In this document: positions 56,087 through 64,000 of the stretch, in pieces | Numbering within the stretch: the stretch's first letter is position 1 | Layout: each line of letters begins with the position of its first letter | Translations under genes and position numbers: made by a program | The notes under the pieces: model-generated | Database searches by the model: none | The model's input: only the letters and a program-made list of their open reading frames with translations | What the model was told of the DNA's origin: nothing | From: Weeksella massiliensis | GTDB taxonomy: Bacteria > Bacteroidota > Bacteroidia > Flavobacteriales > Weeksellaceae | Reading direction: 5' to 3' | DNA length: 64,000 bases | Assembly: GCA_000751595.1 (NCBI GenBank) | Contig: CCMH01000005.1 | Span: forward strand, 62,001 to 126,000

Positions 56087-56734
56087 TTACTCTTTGTCTT
56101 TTTTAGTTGCTTTTTTAGCCGCAGGTTTTTTTTCTGCTTTGTCTTCTTTTTTAGAATCAGAAGCCTTTTTTGTTGTTGTTTCCTTTTTAGCAGTTGTTTT
56201 TTTAGCCGCCGGTTTTTTCTCAGCCTTTTCTTCTTTTTTCACTTCCTCTTTTGGCTCTTCTTTAGCTTCTTCTACTTGAGGAGTTTCGCCATTTTCTGCA
56301 GCTTCTACTTGTGCTTTATGTTCAGCAATTGCTTTTTCGACTGCTTCTACATCGATGTTTAATAAACCTTTCGATTGTAATAAATTATACCATTGGAAAA
56401 GTTTTTTAAGGTCAGAATCATAAACGCGTTCTGCATCATATTCTGGTAAAACTTCTTCCATGTAAGCACGTAAATTGGCTCCAGATTCTTTGTGATTAAT
56501 CGCTTGTCCGCCGTTTTCTTTTTTGTAGATTCTGAAGAAAACTTCTGCTAAAGGATGTTCTTGTGATACACCATAAATCGCAACATTGTCTAACAAACTA
56601 ACGTTGTAGTTTGCTGCAATATTCATTTTCTTTCCTTTTTCTAAATCTTCTACTACGAAACCATTACGGGTTTGTGAAATTAATTTGTATAAACCTGGTT
56701 TTCCTGAAATAGCTATAACTCTTGATAAATCCAT
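56087..56734 (-). CDS. DUF5606 protein with lysine/alanine-rich tail
   Basis: The 215-residue protein has a conserved N-terminal DUF5606 domain (about 1-130; SRVIAISGKPGLYKLISQTRNGFVVEDL) and a low-complexity tail of PAAKK/KKEE repeats (about 145-215) like a histone H1 tail. Function unknown; the tail could bind nucleic acid or be flexible. Between def and mazG in one operon. Confidence 0.9.
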   Translation of the reverse strand: MDLSRVIAISGKPGLYKLISQTRNGFVVEDLEKGKKMNIAANYNVSLLDNVAIYGVSQEHPLAEVFFRIYKKENGGQAINHKESGANLRAYMEEVLPEYDAERVYDSDLKKLFQWYNLLQSKGLLNIDVEAVEKAIAEHKAQVEAAENGETPQVEEAKEEPKEEVKKEEKAEKKPAAKKTTAKKETTTKKASDSKKEDKAEKKPAAKKATKKDKE

Positions 56735-56755
56735 ACTATGTTATGTTTTAGGGCT

Positions 56756-57328
56756 CTATGAAGGGAATTTCATTTTATAATGTATAGAAACATTCCCTTT
56801 TGTTATGTTTTTTAATTTGTTACTAATTAATTTTTTTTTGAAACTCGAAAGATAATCAATAAATAACTTTCCATCCAAATGATCATATTCATGTTGAATA
56901 ACTCTTGCCGGCAAACCTGTAAAACTTTCGGTATGTTCTACAAAATTCTCATCGAGATAGGTTAGTGTAATGCCTTCTGGGCGAGCTACATCTTCATGGA
57001 TGTTTGGGATACTTAGACAACCTTCTGTAAATTTCCATTCGTCGCCAAAGGTTTCGATTTTTTTTGGATTTATGAAAACTTTTTTGAAATTTTCTAAGGT
57101 TTCTTTCTCCTCTGCATTGTCTTCATCTTCGGCAAACGGACGACAATCCACAACAAACAATCGGATACTCTTCCCAATTTGTGGTGCGGCTAATCCTACA
57201 CCACTCGAATCGTACATCGTATCAAACATATTGTCGATTAATTCGGGTAAATGAGGATAATCTTGCTCGATTAAAGCAGTCTTTTTGCGTAATATTGGGT
57301 CGCCATAAGCGATAATTGGTAAAACCAT
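56756..57328 (-). CDS. def: Peptide deformylase
   Basis: The 190-residue protein has all three motifs: GVGLAAPQIG, EGCLSIP and QHEYDHLDG (metal ligands Cys, His, His). It removes the formyl group from new proteins. A ~20-residue acidic insertion (EDEDNAEEKE) is seen in the middle. Confidence 0.97.
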   Translation of the reverse strand: MVLPIIAYGDPILRKKTALIEQDYPHLPELIDNMFDTMYDSSGVGLAAPQIGKSIRLFVVDCRPFAEDEDNAEEKETLENFKKVFINPKKIETFGDEWKFTEGCLSIPNIHEDVARPEGITLTYLDENFVEHTESFTGLPARVIQHEYDHLDGKLFIDYLSSFKKKLISNKLKNITKGNVSIHYKMKFPS

Positions 57329-57364
57329 GTTGTTGTACTAAGAAATTTGTGCAAAGATACAATC

Positions 57365-57775
57365 TTATTTTTTTGATAAAAATGATTGGAGAATAATTGT
57401 TGCACTTATTTTATCCAAAGAGCCTTTTGCTTGACGATCTTTCTTCTTCATACCACCACTTATTTGGGTTTGAGAGGCCATCTTGCTGGTAAACATTTCA
57501 TTCTCGCGATGAATCGGTATCTGAGGATATGTTTGTTTGAATTTTACGATGAATTTCTGGATTTCGTCTTCGATAGGATTCAATTCACCTGATAACTTTA
57601 CAGGTAAACCAATCACTATTTCCGATACCTTTTCTTGGGCAAAATACGTTTCCAGAAAATTGAATAATTCTTTTGTATCAATTGTATCTATTGGTGTAGC
57701 AATGATTTGCATTTCATCAGTTACAGCAATTCCGGTTCTTTTCCCACCAAAATCCAAGGCCATTATTCTTCCCAT
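57365..57775 (-). CDS. ruvX: Putative Holliday junction resolvase RuvX (YqgF)
   Basis: The 136-residue protein has the YqgF RNase H-like fold: LDFGGKRTGIAVTD at the start, VIGLPVKLSGE, and a C-terminal active-site region. It probably processes Holliday junctions or the 5' end of pre-16S rRNA. First gene of the ruvX-def-DUF5606-mazG minus-strand series. Confidence 0.94.
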   Translation of the reverse strand: MGRIMALDFGGKRTGIAVTDEMQIIATPIDTIDTKELFNFLETYFAQEKVSEIVIGLPVKLSGELNPIEDEIQKFIVKFKQTYPQIPIHRENEMFTSKMASQTQISGGMKKKDRQAKGSLDKISATIILQSFLSKK

Positions 57776-57833
57776 AATCGTGTATAAAAAAGCAAAGTTA
57801 TTTCATCAGAAGTAGAATACCTAAGAAACAACT

Positions 57834-57841
57834 TATATTTG
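57834..57841 (+). promoter_or_regulatory. -7 box of dapD
   Basis: TATATTTG matches TAnnTTTG, 37 bases before the ATG at 57878. No ideal TTG element upstream. Confidence 0.45.
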
Positions 57842-57877
57842 TAGGAAAGTTTCATAAAAAAATAAAACAAAAATAAC

Positions 57878-58693
57878 ATGGAAAATCTACAAAAGCTCAT
57901 CGAACAAGCTTGGGAAAACAAAGATTTGTTACAGAAAACAGAATATCAAGACGCTATCCGTCAGGTTGTTGAACTTCTAGATCAAGGAACTCTACGTGTT
58001 GCCGAACCGACAAATGATGGATGGTTGGTGAATGAATGGGTAAAAAAAGCGGTAGTAATGTATTTCCCAATCCAAACGATGGAAACGCAAGAAGTTGGTA
58101 TTTTCGAATTTCATGATAAAATTCCTCTGAAAAAAGATTATGCTTCGAAAGGAATTCGTGTTGTTCCAAATGCGGTAGCAAGACATGGCGCATACATTTC
58201 TTCGGGTGTTATTCTGATGCCTTCTTACGTAAATATTGGCGCTTATGTAGACGAAGGAACCATGGTCGATACTTGGGCAACAGTGGGCTCTTGTGCACAA
58301 ATTGGTAAAAATGTTCACTTATCGGGTGGAGTAGGTATTGGTGGCGTTCTCGAGCCGTTACAAGCGGCGCCAGTGATCATAGAAGACGGTGCTTTCATCG
58401 GTTCTCGTTGTATTGTTGTAGAAGGTGTTCGGGTAGGAAAAGAAGCCGTTTTGGGGGCAAATGTAGTTCTAACAGCTTCTACTAAAATTATAGACGTTTC
58501 AGGTGATCAACCGAAAGAAATCAAAGGTTACGTACCAGAACGTTCCGTTGTGATTCCGGGTTCTTATACCAAGAAGTTTGCCGCAGGAGAATATCAAGTT
58601 CCTTGTGCGTTGATTATTGGACAACGAAAAGAATCTACCGATCTTAAAACGTCTCTAAACAATGCGTTGAGAGATTTCCAAGTAGCTGTTTAA
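57878..58693 (+). CDS. dapD: 2,3,4,5-tetrahydropyridine-2,6-dicarboxylate N-succinyltransferase
   Basis: The 271-residue protein has an N-terminal helical part and a left-handed beta-helix of hexapeptide repeats (IGAYVDEGTMVDTWATVGSCAQIGKNVHLSGGVGIGG). It makes N-succinyl-2-amino-6-oxopimelate in the lysine/meso-diaminopimelate pathway. Confidence 0.97.
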   Translation: MENLQKLIEQAWENKDLLQKTEYQDAIRQVVELLDQGTLRVAEPTNDGWLVNEWVKKAVVMYFPIQTMETQEVGIFEFHDKIPLKKDYASKGIRVVPNAVARHGAYISSGVILMPSYVNIGAYVDEGTMVDTWATVGSCAQIGKNVHLSGGVGIGGVLEPLQAAPVIIEDGAFIGSRCIVVEGVRVGKEAVLGANVVLTASTKIIDVSGDQPKEIKGYVPERSVVIPGSYTKKFAAGEYQVPCALIIGQRKESTDLKTSLNNALRDFQVAV

Positions 58694-58731
58694 GCTAGAA
58701 TAATTTATTTAATTGAAAGAAATAATAAGAG

Positions 58732-58759
58732 AAAAGCAATCGATCCGGTTGCTTTTTTT
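58732..58759 (+). terminator. Terminator of dapD
   Basis: Stem AAAGCAA / TTGCTTT with loop TCGATCCGG and a T run. Confidence 0.8.
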
Positions 58760-58763
58760 GGTA

Positions 58764-59200
58764 TAAAAAAAGAGCGTTTAGTTACTAAACGCTCTCCTGA
58801 TAAAGAATTTATCGAGATGAAATAATTCATTAAATAGAACAAACTATTTCAAAAAAATATTTTTAAAAAAGAGAATCCTAGGTTTAAGTAGGATTCTCTT
58901 GAAACTAAATAGATGATATCTATCCGTTTCACAGAAATGAAACGCTATGTAACGAATTTCGTTACGCTCTACCTAAATAAATTGTAGGTATAGAAACGTA
59001 TTTTTACAAATTTTATAAAAATAAGACCTACAAAAGCTTAACAATTGGTTTCATCTCACAATTTTAAAATATATAAATTGAACGACTCTTCTTGATAAAA
59101 GAGAGTCCAAATCTCTTCAGACTCTCTTGATAGATAAACTATCGTTTTTAGAAAAATTATCACGAGGGGTGATAAATTAATTTCTTATTGTAAAGATATG
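58764..59200 (-). ncRNA. Three successive terminator-ended structured RNA units
   Basis: The 560-bp gap between dapD and the SMR gene holds no protein gene. Three strong hairpins, each a minus-strand terminator, lie at 58764-58797 (GAGCGTTTAG / CTAAACGCTC), 58865-58900 (GAGAATCCTA / TAGGATTCTC) and 59096-59130 (GAGAGTC / GACTCTC). The stems differ but keep pairing. Upstream (minus strand) of each is a GATA/TATC-type hairpin and another stem. A promoter TTG-N21-TATCTTTA (about 59191-59223) precedes the first unit. This may be a cluster of three small RNAs of one family, or repeated attenuators. Confidence 0.5.
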
Positions 59201-59255
59201 ATAAAAATCATGTTTTATCCAAATTGTATATAAACTTTTTTGAGTTAAATATTTG

Positions 59256-59588
59256 TTAATTGCTTGAAACATACTTTAATCCAACGATTGAAGCAATCAG
59301 GGTGAAAATGAAGAAAATTCTCCAAAAATTGGTTGGTTCTTTAAAAAATAAAATTCCTACCAAAACTGTTCCCACAGCACCAATACCTGTCCAGACCGCG
59401 TAGGCAGTTCCCAATGGAAGCTGTTGTGTTGCTTTCACTAACAGTGTCATACTGATGAGCAAAAATACACCAAACGCTGTGTACCAGAGGTACGCATCCG
59501 ATTTGGTTGCTGCTTCCTTTGCTTTTCCTAAACTAAATGTGAAGCCGACTTCGCATAATCCTGCGATAATCAAAATGATCCAATTCAT
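59256..59588 (-). CDS. Small multidrug resistance family exporter (SugE/Gdx-like)
   Basis: The 110-residue protein has four membrane segments, the essential Glu in the first (IAGLCEVGFTFSLGKA) and the motif PLGTAYAVWTGIGAVGTV. SMR proteins export guanidinium or quaternary ammonium compounds; the motif pattern favours the Gdx/SugE branch. Starts 10 bp after the ogt gene in the same direction. Confidence 0.9.
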   Translation of the reverse strand: MNWIILIIAGLCEVGFTFSLGKAKEAATKSDAYLWYTAFGVFLLISMTLLVKATQQLPLGTAYAVWTGIGAVGTVLVGILFFKEPTNFWRIFFIFTLIASIVGLKYVSSN

Positions 59589-59597
59589 TTTCTTTTT

Positions 59598-60137
59598 TTA
59601 AAATATTTCTAATTGTTGATGGTTATTTTCTAGTTCATACAAAAATTTTTTACGATGTATTCCTCCTGCATAACCTGTAAAACTGCCATCACTTCCTAAC
59701 ACACGATGACAGGGCACAAGGATTGCAAATTTATTTTTTCCATTGGCATTTGCAATGGCTCGAATTCCTAATTCATTCTGCATTTTTTTCGCTTGTTCTT
59801 TGTAGGAAATTGTTGTTCCGTACGGAATCGTTAATAAAGTATTCCAAACAGATTGCTGGAAACTTGTTCCAAGCATTTCTATTGGCAAAGTAAACTCTTT
59901 TCGTTGACCTGAAAAATAGTCAAGAACTTCTTTTTCGGTATGTTCAAGAAGAGTAATCTTTTTTTTTATCAAAGGATTTTCAGTGATTTTTTGAAAGGTT
60001 CCGATTTCTTTTGATAAATCTTTTTGATCAGAAAAAGCCAATAAAACCAATGCTTCATCCGATGAAATGGCCATCATTTTACCCAAAGGAGTAGAGAATT
60101 GATAAGAAAAAAGATTTATAAATTTTTTCTTTTCCAT
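59598..60137 (-). CDS. ogt: Methylated-DNA--protein-cysteine methyltransferase
   Basis: The start is set at ATG 60137 ([14 protein letters not shown]); a longer frame adds ten residues. The 179-residue protein has [16 protein letters not shown], the active-site PCHRV in [15 protein letters not shown], and [12 protein letters not shown]. It repairs O6-methylguanine by taking the methyl group. It overlaps the 3' end of the COG0523 gene by 22 bp. Confidence 0.95.
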   Translation of the reverse strand: MEKKKFINLFSYQFSTPLGKMMAISSDEALVLLAFSDQKDLSKEIGTFQKITENPLIKKKITLLEHTEKEVLDYFSGQRKEFTLPIEMLGTSFQQSVWNTLLTIPYGTTISYKEQAKKMQNELGIRAIANANGKNKFAILVPCHRVLGSDGSFTGYAGGIHRKKFLYELENNHQQLEIF

Positions 60138-61345
60138 TCGTCGATTTCTTCTTCGGTTAATTGACAAGCTTTCAGACTGTTTTCGATCGCTTTCTGATCC
60201 ATATCAAAACCAATAAAAACCAATTCAATTACTCGATCTCCCCATTCAGGCGACCATTTTTCTTCAATCATTTTTTTATTTTCTTGATAGGCAGCATATT
60301 GCACTCGTTCTTCTTTCGGGATTGCACTCCACCAAGCTCCTGCCGCATCGATCCGAATACTACCTCCGGCTTGGCTGAGAAAAATTGCGTCATCTGGTCG
60401 ATTAGCCAACCAAAATAACCCTTTACTTCTGTAAATAGTGGTAGGATAATTGTCGTTCAGGAACGTTAAAAAACGTTCTGCATGAAACGGAATTTGTGAT
60501 CGAAAAACGAATGAGCGCACATCATATTTTTCTTGTAAATGAGAAGGATGATGACAATGAGCGCCCTCACAATCGTGTTCATGCGCGTGGTGTTGATGAG
60601 TTTCTTCCTCTTCCAAAGCTTTTACCCAAGCATCCATATCTTGAGCATCTTCGAAGTTGAATCGTCCGGTATTGAGGATAGATTGGATATCGATTCTGCT
60701 AAAAGTTGCAGGTAGGATAGTTGCAGTAGGATTTAATTTTCGAATCAAACCTTCGATTTTAATCAATTCTTCTTCCGAAACCAAATCCATTTTATTGAGA
60801 ACGATAACATTAGAAAACTCTATCTGATCCAACAATAAATTGACGATAGGACGTTGATCTTCTTGATTTTCTGTTAATCCTCGATCAAAAACCACATCAT
60901 CAGTACCAAAATTTCCAAAGAAATTAAAAGCATCTACAACAGTCACCAACGTATCTAATCGAACTTGCGCATTGAGATTTATACGACCATCTGGACTTGC
61001 AAAATCGAGCGATTGCGCAATCGGAGCCGGATCGGAAATCCCAGAAGATTCGATAATCAAATAATCATATTTCTTTTCTTTTGCCAATTTATCAATAGCA
61101 ACAATAAGGTCTTCTCGCAACTCGCAACAAACACAACCATTGGATAATTCGACCAATTTATCTTCCGTTTGCAAAAAAGAAGATTCTTGAGAAATCATTT
61201 TTGCATCGATATTTATTTCGCCCATATCGTTTACGATAAGTGCAATTTTCAGTCCTTCTTGGTTGTGGAGAATATTGTTGAGCAAGGTGGTTTTACCGCT
61301 TCCTAAAAAGCCCGATAAAACGGTGACAGGTAATCTTGAGTCCAT
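60116..61345 (-). CDS. COG0523 family metal-chaperone GTPase (CobW/ZigA type)
   Basis: The 409-residue protein has Walker [12 protein letters not shown] at the start, the CxCC site in [12 protein letters not shown], the G4-like motif VLNKMDL and a histidine-rich stretch ([17 protein letters not shown], about 242-265). It probably moves zinc to client enzymes; many relatives are controlled by Zur. No Zur box could be recognised. First gene of an operon with ogt and the SMR exporter. Confidence 0.92.
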   Translation of the reverse strand: MDSRLPVTVLSGFLGSGKTTLLNNILHNQEGLKIALIVNDMGEINIDAKMISQESSFLQTEDKLVELSNGCVCCELREDLIVAIDKLAKEKKYDYLIIESSGISDPAPIAQSLDFASPDGRINLNAQVRLDTLVTVVDAFNFFGNFGTDDVVFDRGLTENQEDQRPIVNLLLDQIEFSNVIVLNKMDLVSEEELIKIEGLIRKLNPTATILPATFSRIDIQSILNTGRFNFEDAQDMDAWVKALEEEETHQHHAHEHDCEGAHCHHPSHLQEKYDVRSFVFRSQIPFHAERFLTFLNDNYPTTIYRSKGLFWLANRPDDAIFLSQAGGSIRIDAAGAWWSAIPKEERVQYAAYQENKKMIEEKWSPEWGDRVIELVFIGFDMDQKAIENSLKACQLTEEEIDEWKRKNL

Positions 61346-61494
61346 ATTTTTATTAGATTGTCTTATAGAACAAAGGTAGGAAGTTTCTATGCATTTTACT
61401 TTTCTTTGGTTTGATAAAATATTGTTAAGAACAATCGAGAAAAGTAGATTTCAGCTTATTTTTTTTATATTTTTGAAGATTAAGAATTACAATT

Positions 61495-62730
61495 TTGTTA
61501 CAACGACTTATTCCTTTCTTTTTTATTGCCGCATTGATAGAATTCTATACTTATCGCGCTTTTAGTTTAGCTTTTACCAACAAAAAAGTCCGATACGGAT
61601 ATATAATTACCACAGTAATCGCATGGGCAATTATAGCTTATGAACTGATTACCCTGAAAATTGATGACGGACAAACCTTTGGTTTTCAATTGATGGTCGG
61701 CTTATTTGTTTTTATGTATTTACCAAAACTCTTTATTTTTATTTTGGTTTTTGGGCAAGATGTTCTCAGTTTTTTTGCTCGATTAGTAAGACGCATTTTC
61801 CAACCCAAAAACACAACGCCTTATTCGCCCGCCCGTAAAACGTTTATTGCTCGTTCGGCTTTGGCATTGGCTGCAATTCCTTTTTTGGCGGTAATACATG
61901 GGGTAACATTGGGGAAATTTAATTTCAAAAAACATTTTCATCGATTATTTTTTGATGATCTTCCTGACGCTTTTGATGGTTTGAGGATTTTACAAATTTC
62001 GGATGTTCATACCGGAAGTATTCTACCAAGAGATAAAGAAAAAATAGAAGATGCTGTAAAAATGATTAATGATCAACAAGCAGATTTAATTGTTTTTACC
62101 GGTGATTTGGTTAATAATTTTGCAGAAGAAACGACGCCATGGATTGAGGTTTTGAAAAAAATAAATCGGGCTCCATTGGGTAATTTTGCAATTATGGGCA
62201 ATCATGATTATGGCGAATATACACGTTGGGATTCTGAACAAGCAAAACAACAAAACGTAAAGGATATTCAGGCTGCTTACGGCAAAATTGGTTTTCAGTT
62301 GTTGCTTAACGATCATGTGACTTTAGAAAAAGGAAACGATAAAATTCAATTGATTGGAGTAGAAAATTGGGGAAGTAGATTCATGCAAAAAGCGGATATC
62401 CCAAAAGCTACGAAAGGAGTTCATCCTACCGATTTCAAAATTTTTCTTACCCATGATCCCTCGCATTGGGATCTGAAAATTAAAGAACATCCACTCAATT
62501 TTCAGTTAACTTTTTCGGGTCATACACACGGAATGCAAATGGGAATCGAGGTGCCGAGTTTAGGAATCAAATGGTCGCCTTCTCAATATATCTACAAACA
62601 ATGGGCAGGTTTATATGAGCATCAAAAACGATATATTTATGTGAATCGTGGTTTTGGCTATCATTTTTTTCCGGGTAGGATAGGAATTTGGCCAGAAATT
62701 ACAGTTATCGAACTGAGAAAATCGAAGTAA
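61495..62730 (+). CDS. Membrane metallophosphoesterase, YkuE-like
   Basis: The 411-residue protein starts at TTG 61495, because there is no in-frame ATG before the third membrane segment and the TTG gives the usual N-terminus (LQRLIPFFFIAALIEFYTY). Four membrane segments (about 1-110) precede a calcineurin-like domain with DVHTGS, GDLVNNF, GNHDYGEY, TFSGHTHGMQMG. It cleaves an unknown phosphate ester, possibly lipid-linked. Confidence 0.9.
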   Translation: MLQRLIPFFFIAALIEFYTYRAFSLAFTNKKVRYGYIITTVIAWAIIAYELITLKIDDGQTFGFQLMVGLFVFMYLPKLFIFILVFGQDVLSFFARLVRRIFQPKNTTPYSPARKTFIARSALALAAIPFLAVIHGVTLGKFNFKKHFHRLFFDDLPDAFDGLRILQISDVHTGSILPRDKEKIEDAVKMINDQQADLIVFTGDLVNNFAEETTPWIEVLKKINRAPLGNFAIMGNHDYGEYTRWDSEQAKQQNVKDIQAAYGKIGFQLLLNDHVTLEKGNDKIQLIGVENWGSRFMQKADIPKATKGVHPTDFKIFLTHDPSHWDLKIKEHPLNFQLTFSGHTHGMQMGIEVPSLGIKWSPSQYIYKQWAGLYEHQKRYIYVNRGFGYHFFPGRIGIWPEITVIELRKSK

Positions 62731-62816
62731 ATAATAAGAATTTATATTTCGGTAGGAAGAAAAGTTGTGCTAATTATCCTACCAAATTTTTTATAAAAAA
62801 GTTAAGAAAAATTGTT

Positions 62817-63794
62817 TTAGTGATCTCTCTCCATCACGTAGTGCACCATCAATTCTAGAGCATCACGGCATTCGTTCTGCGGAAATTCATGTAGAATAGC
62901 AATTGCTTCTTCGGCATATTGATGCATCATTTTTTTGGTGTACTCTATCCCTCCATTTTGTTTTACAAATTCGATGATTTCTCGGACGCGTTTCTTGTTG
63001 TTGTTGTGTTTTTTTACCGATTGAATCAACCATTTTTTGTTTTCTGTTGTGGTTGTATTCAAGGTATAAATCAATGGAAGCGTCATTTTTTGCTCCTTGA
63101 TATCAATTCCGACCGGTTTACCAATCAGATTCGATTGTGTATAATCAAACAAATCATCTTTAATCTGAAAAGCAATCCCGACTAACTCTCCAAATTTATG
63201 CAAACGCGCTGCAACAGCTTCATCCGAACTAACCGAAAGTGCACCAGCTTTGCAACAAGCAGCAATCAATGTTGCGGTTTTCATTCGTATAATTTCGAAA
63301 TAAACTTCTTCGGTAATATCGAGTTTTCGCGCTTTTTCTATTTGTAACAATTCGCCTTCAGACAATTCTTGTATGGCAACTGAAACGGTTTCTAAAAGAT
63401 CAAAATCTTTGTTTTGAGTAGAAATAATCAACGTTTTCGATAGGAAATAATCTCCTACCAATACCGCAATTTTATTTTTCCAAAGTGCATTGAGAGAAAA
63501 GAAACCACGGCGCATATGGCTGTCATCAACCACGTCGTCGTGTACTAAAGTTGCCGTATGTATAAGCTCGATGAATGAGGCTGCGCGATAAGTTTTTTCG
63601 TTAACTTCGCCGAGCATTTTGGCAATGAGAAAAACAAACATCGGTCGCATTTGTTTCCCTTTTCGTCGTACGATATAATAGGTAATGCGATCTAATAAAG
63701 AAACGTTACTTTTCATCGATTCGAAGAATTTATCTTCGAAGAGCTTCATTTCGTTGGCAATTGGCGCCTTAATTAAATCACTTTTTTTACTCAA
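62817..63794 (-). CDS. Polyprenyl (octaprenyl) diphosphate synthase
   Basis: The 325-residue protein has both aspartate motifs of trans-prenyltransferases: HDDVVDDSHMRRG (first) and FQIKDDLFDY (second). It elongates an allylic diphosphate, probably for the menaquinone tail. A rule-based chain length cannot be set safely. Confidence 0.95.
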   Translation of the reverse strand: MSKKSDLIKAPIANEMKLFEDKFFESMKSNVSLLDRITYYIVRRKGKQMRPMFVFLIAKMLGEVNEKTYRAASFIELIHTATLVHDDVVDDSHMRRGFFSLNALWKNKIAVLVGDYFLSKTLIISTQNKDFDLLETVSVAIQELSEGELLQIEKARKLDITEEVYFEIIRMKTATLIAACCKAGALSVSSDEAVAARLHKFGELVGIAFQIKDDLFDYTQSNLIGKPVGIDIKEQKMTLPLIYTLNTTTTENKKWLIQSVKKHNNNKKRVREIIEFVKQNGGIEYTKKMMHQYAEEAIAILHEFPQNECRDALELMVHYVMERDH

Positions 63795-63800
63795 AATTAT

Positions 63801-64000
63801 TTATTTTATCACTAATTCTGCAGGAAAACAATGCAATTGTTGTTTCGCATTCATTCCTCTGTAATCTATTTCTTCTCCACTAACACAAATTTCTTTGCGT
63901 TGCGGATTCACCGAAACACCTTCTAATTGTCCCCAATCGGCAACAAAGCCCAAAGGTATATTAATTATTTTATCTGTAGAAAAGAATCTTTCTGAATTCT
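63801..64000 (-). CDS. C-terminal end of an unidentified protein (partial)
   Basis: On the minus strand a frame is open from the window edge to the TAA at 63801 (last residues FPAELVIK). About 65 residues are visible, including IINIPLGFVADWGQLEGVSVNPQRKEI. I do not recognise the family. It lies just upstream of the polyprenyl synthase in the same direction (6 bp between its stop and the synthase start), so the two are probably in one operon. Confidence 0.6.
   Translation of the reverse strand, partial: NSERFFSTDKIINIPLGFVADWGQLEGVSVNPQRKEICVSGEEIDYRGMNAKQQLHCFPAELVIK

Noticed and set aside
56057-56362. Phe/Ser-rich frame on the plus strand
   Set aside because: It is the antisense shadow of the lysine/alanine-rich tail of the DUF5606 gene.
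61345-61495. Zur box between the COG0523 GTPase and the phosphoesterase
   Set aside because: No palindrome of the expected kind was found; zinc control remains only a family-based possibility.

Overview
The window is AT-rich chromosomal DNA from a member of the Bacteroidota, class Flavobacteriia, and probably Weeksellaceae or a close relative. Evidence: -7 boxes of the Bacteroidota type (TAnnTTTG), lipoprotein signals, a DnaQ/GIY-YIG exonuclease tail, DUF5606 and DUF4846 proteins, and a LysM glucosaminidase. The genus cannot be fixed from the sequence alone.

Layout. 1-9.0 kb is core genome: an exonuclease tail; a membrane class III nucleotide cyclase convergent with an HD-domain protein carrying a Pycsar-type membrane effector domain (DUF5706/PycTM); a giant calcineurin-like phosphatase/outer-membrane barrel lipoprotein; a second lipoprotein; and mnmE. 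9.0-26.1 kb is a genomic island integrated at the 3' end of mnmE. The last mnmE codons and the terminator region are repeated at about 26063-26115. An integrase N-terminus lies just inside the left end and is cut off by an IS3-family element. Cargo: type I restriction-modification (hsdM-hsdS, a 684-aa membrane protein, an AbiEi-like DUF6088/Fic pair, hsdR), type IV McrBC, and a tripartite HipB/HipS/HipT-like toxin-antitoxin module. 26.1-34.6 kb is a second accessory block: a group II intron 3' remnant and another type I system (hsdM, hsdS, hsdR) plus a YgjP-type metallopeptidase, marked by REP-like insertions and a dead REP-type transposase fragment. 34.7-64 kb is core genome: transporters, amino-sugar kinase/RapZ-like/nucleotidyltransferase operon, RmuC, ferritin, hemL, cysteine desulfurase, uvrB, mazG, def, ruvX, dapD, a COG0523 GTPase, a DNA alkyltransferase, and polyprenyl synthase.

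Most notable signals. (i) Four tandem ~40-bp palindromic units upstream of hsdR share half-sites (TTGTAACA/TGTTACAA) with a perfect 15-bp-arm palindrome covering the DUF6088 promoter. This suggests that the AbiEi-like protein controls both its own Fic operon and restriction. (ii) A nucleotide cyclase lies beside an HD-PycTM protein, a possible Pycsar-like signalling pair. (iii) The island sits at mnmE but its integrase was destroyed by an IS. (iv) A cobalamin riboswitch has no B12 gene behind it. (v) Three consecutive terminator-ended structured RNA units lie between dapD and an SMR exporter gene. (vi) The 7-mer GGTAGGA is frequent in core DNA and almost absent from the accessory 25 kb.

All assignments come from reading the sequence by eye; no database search was run.
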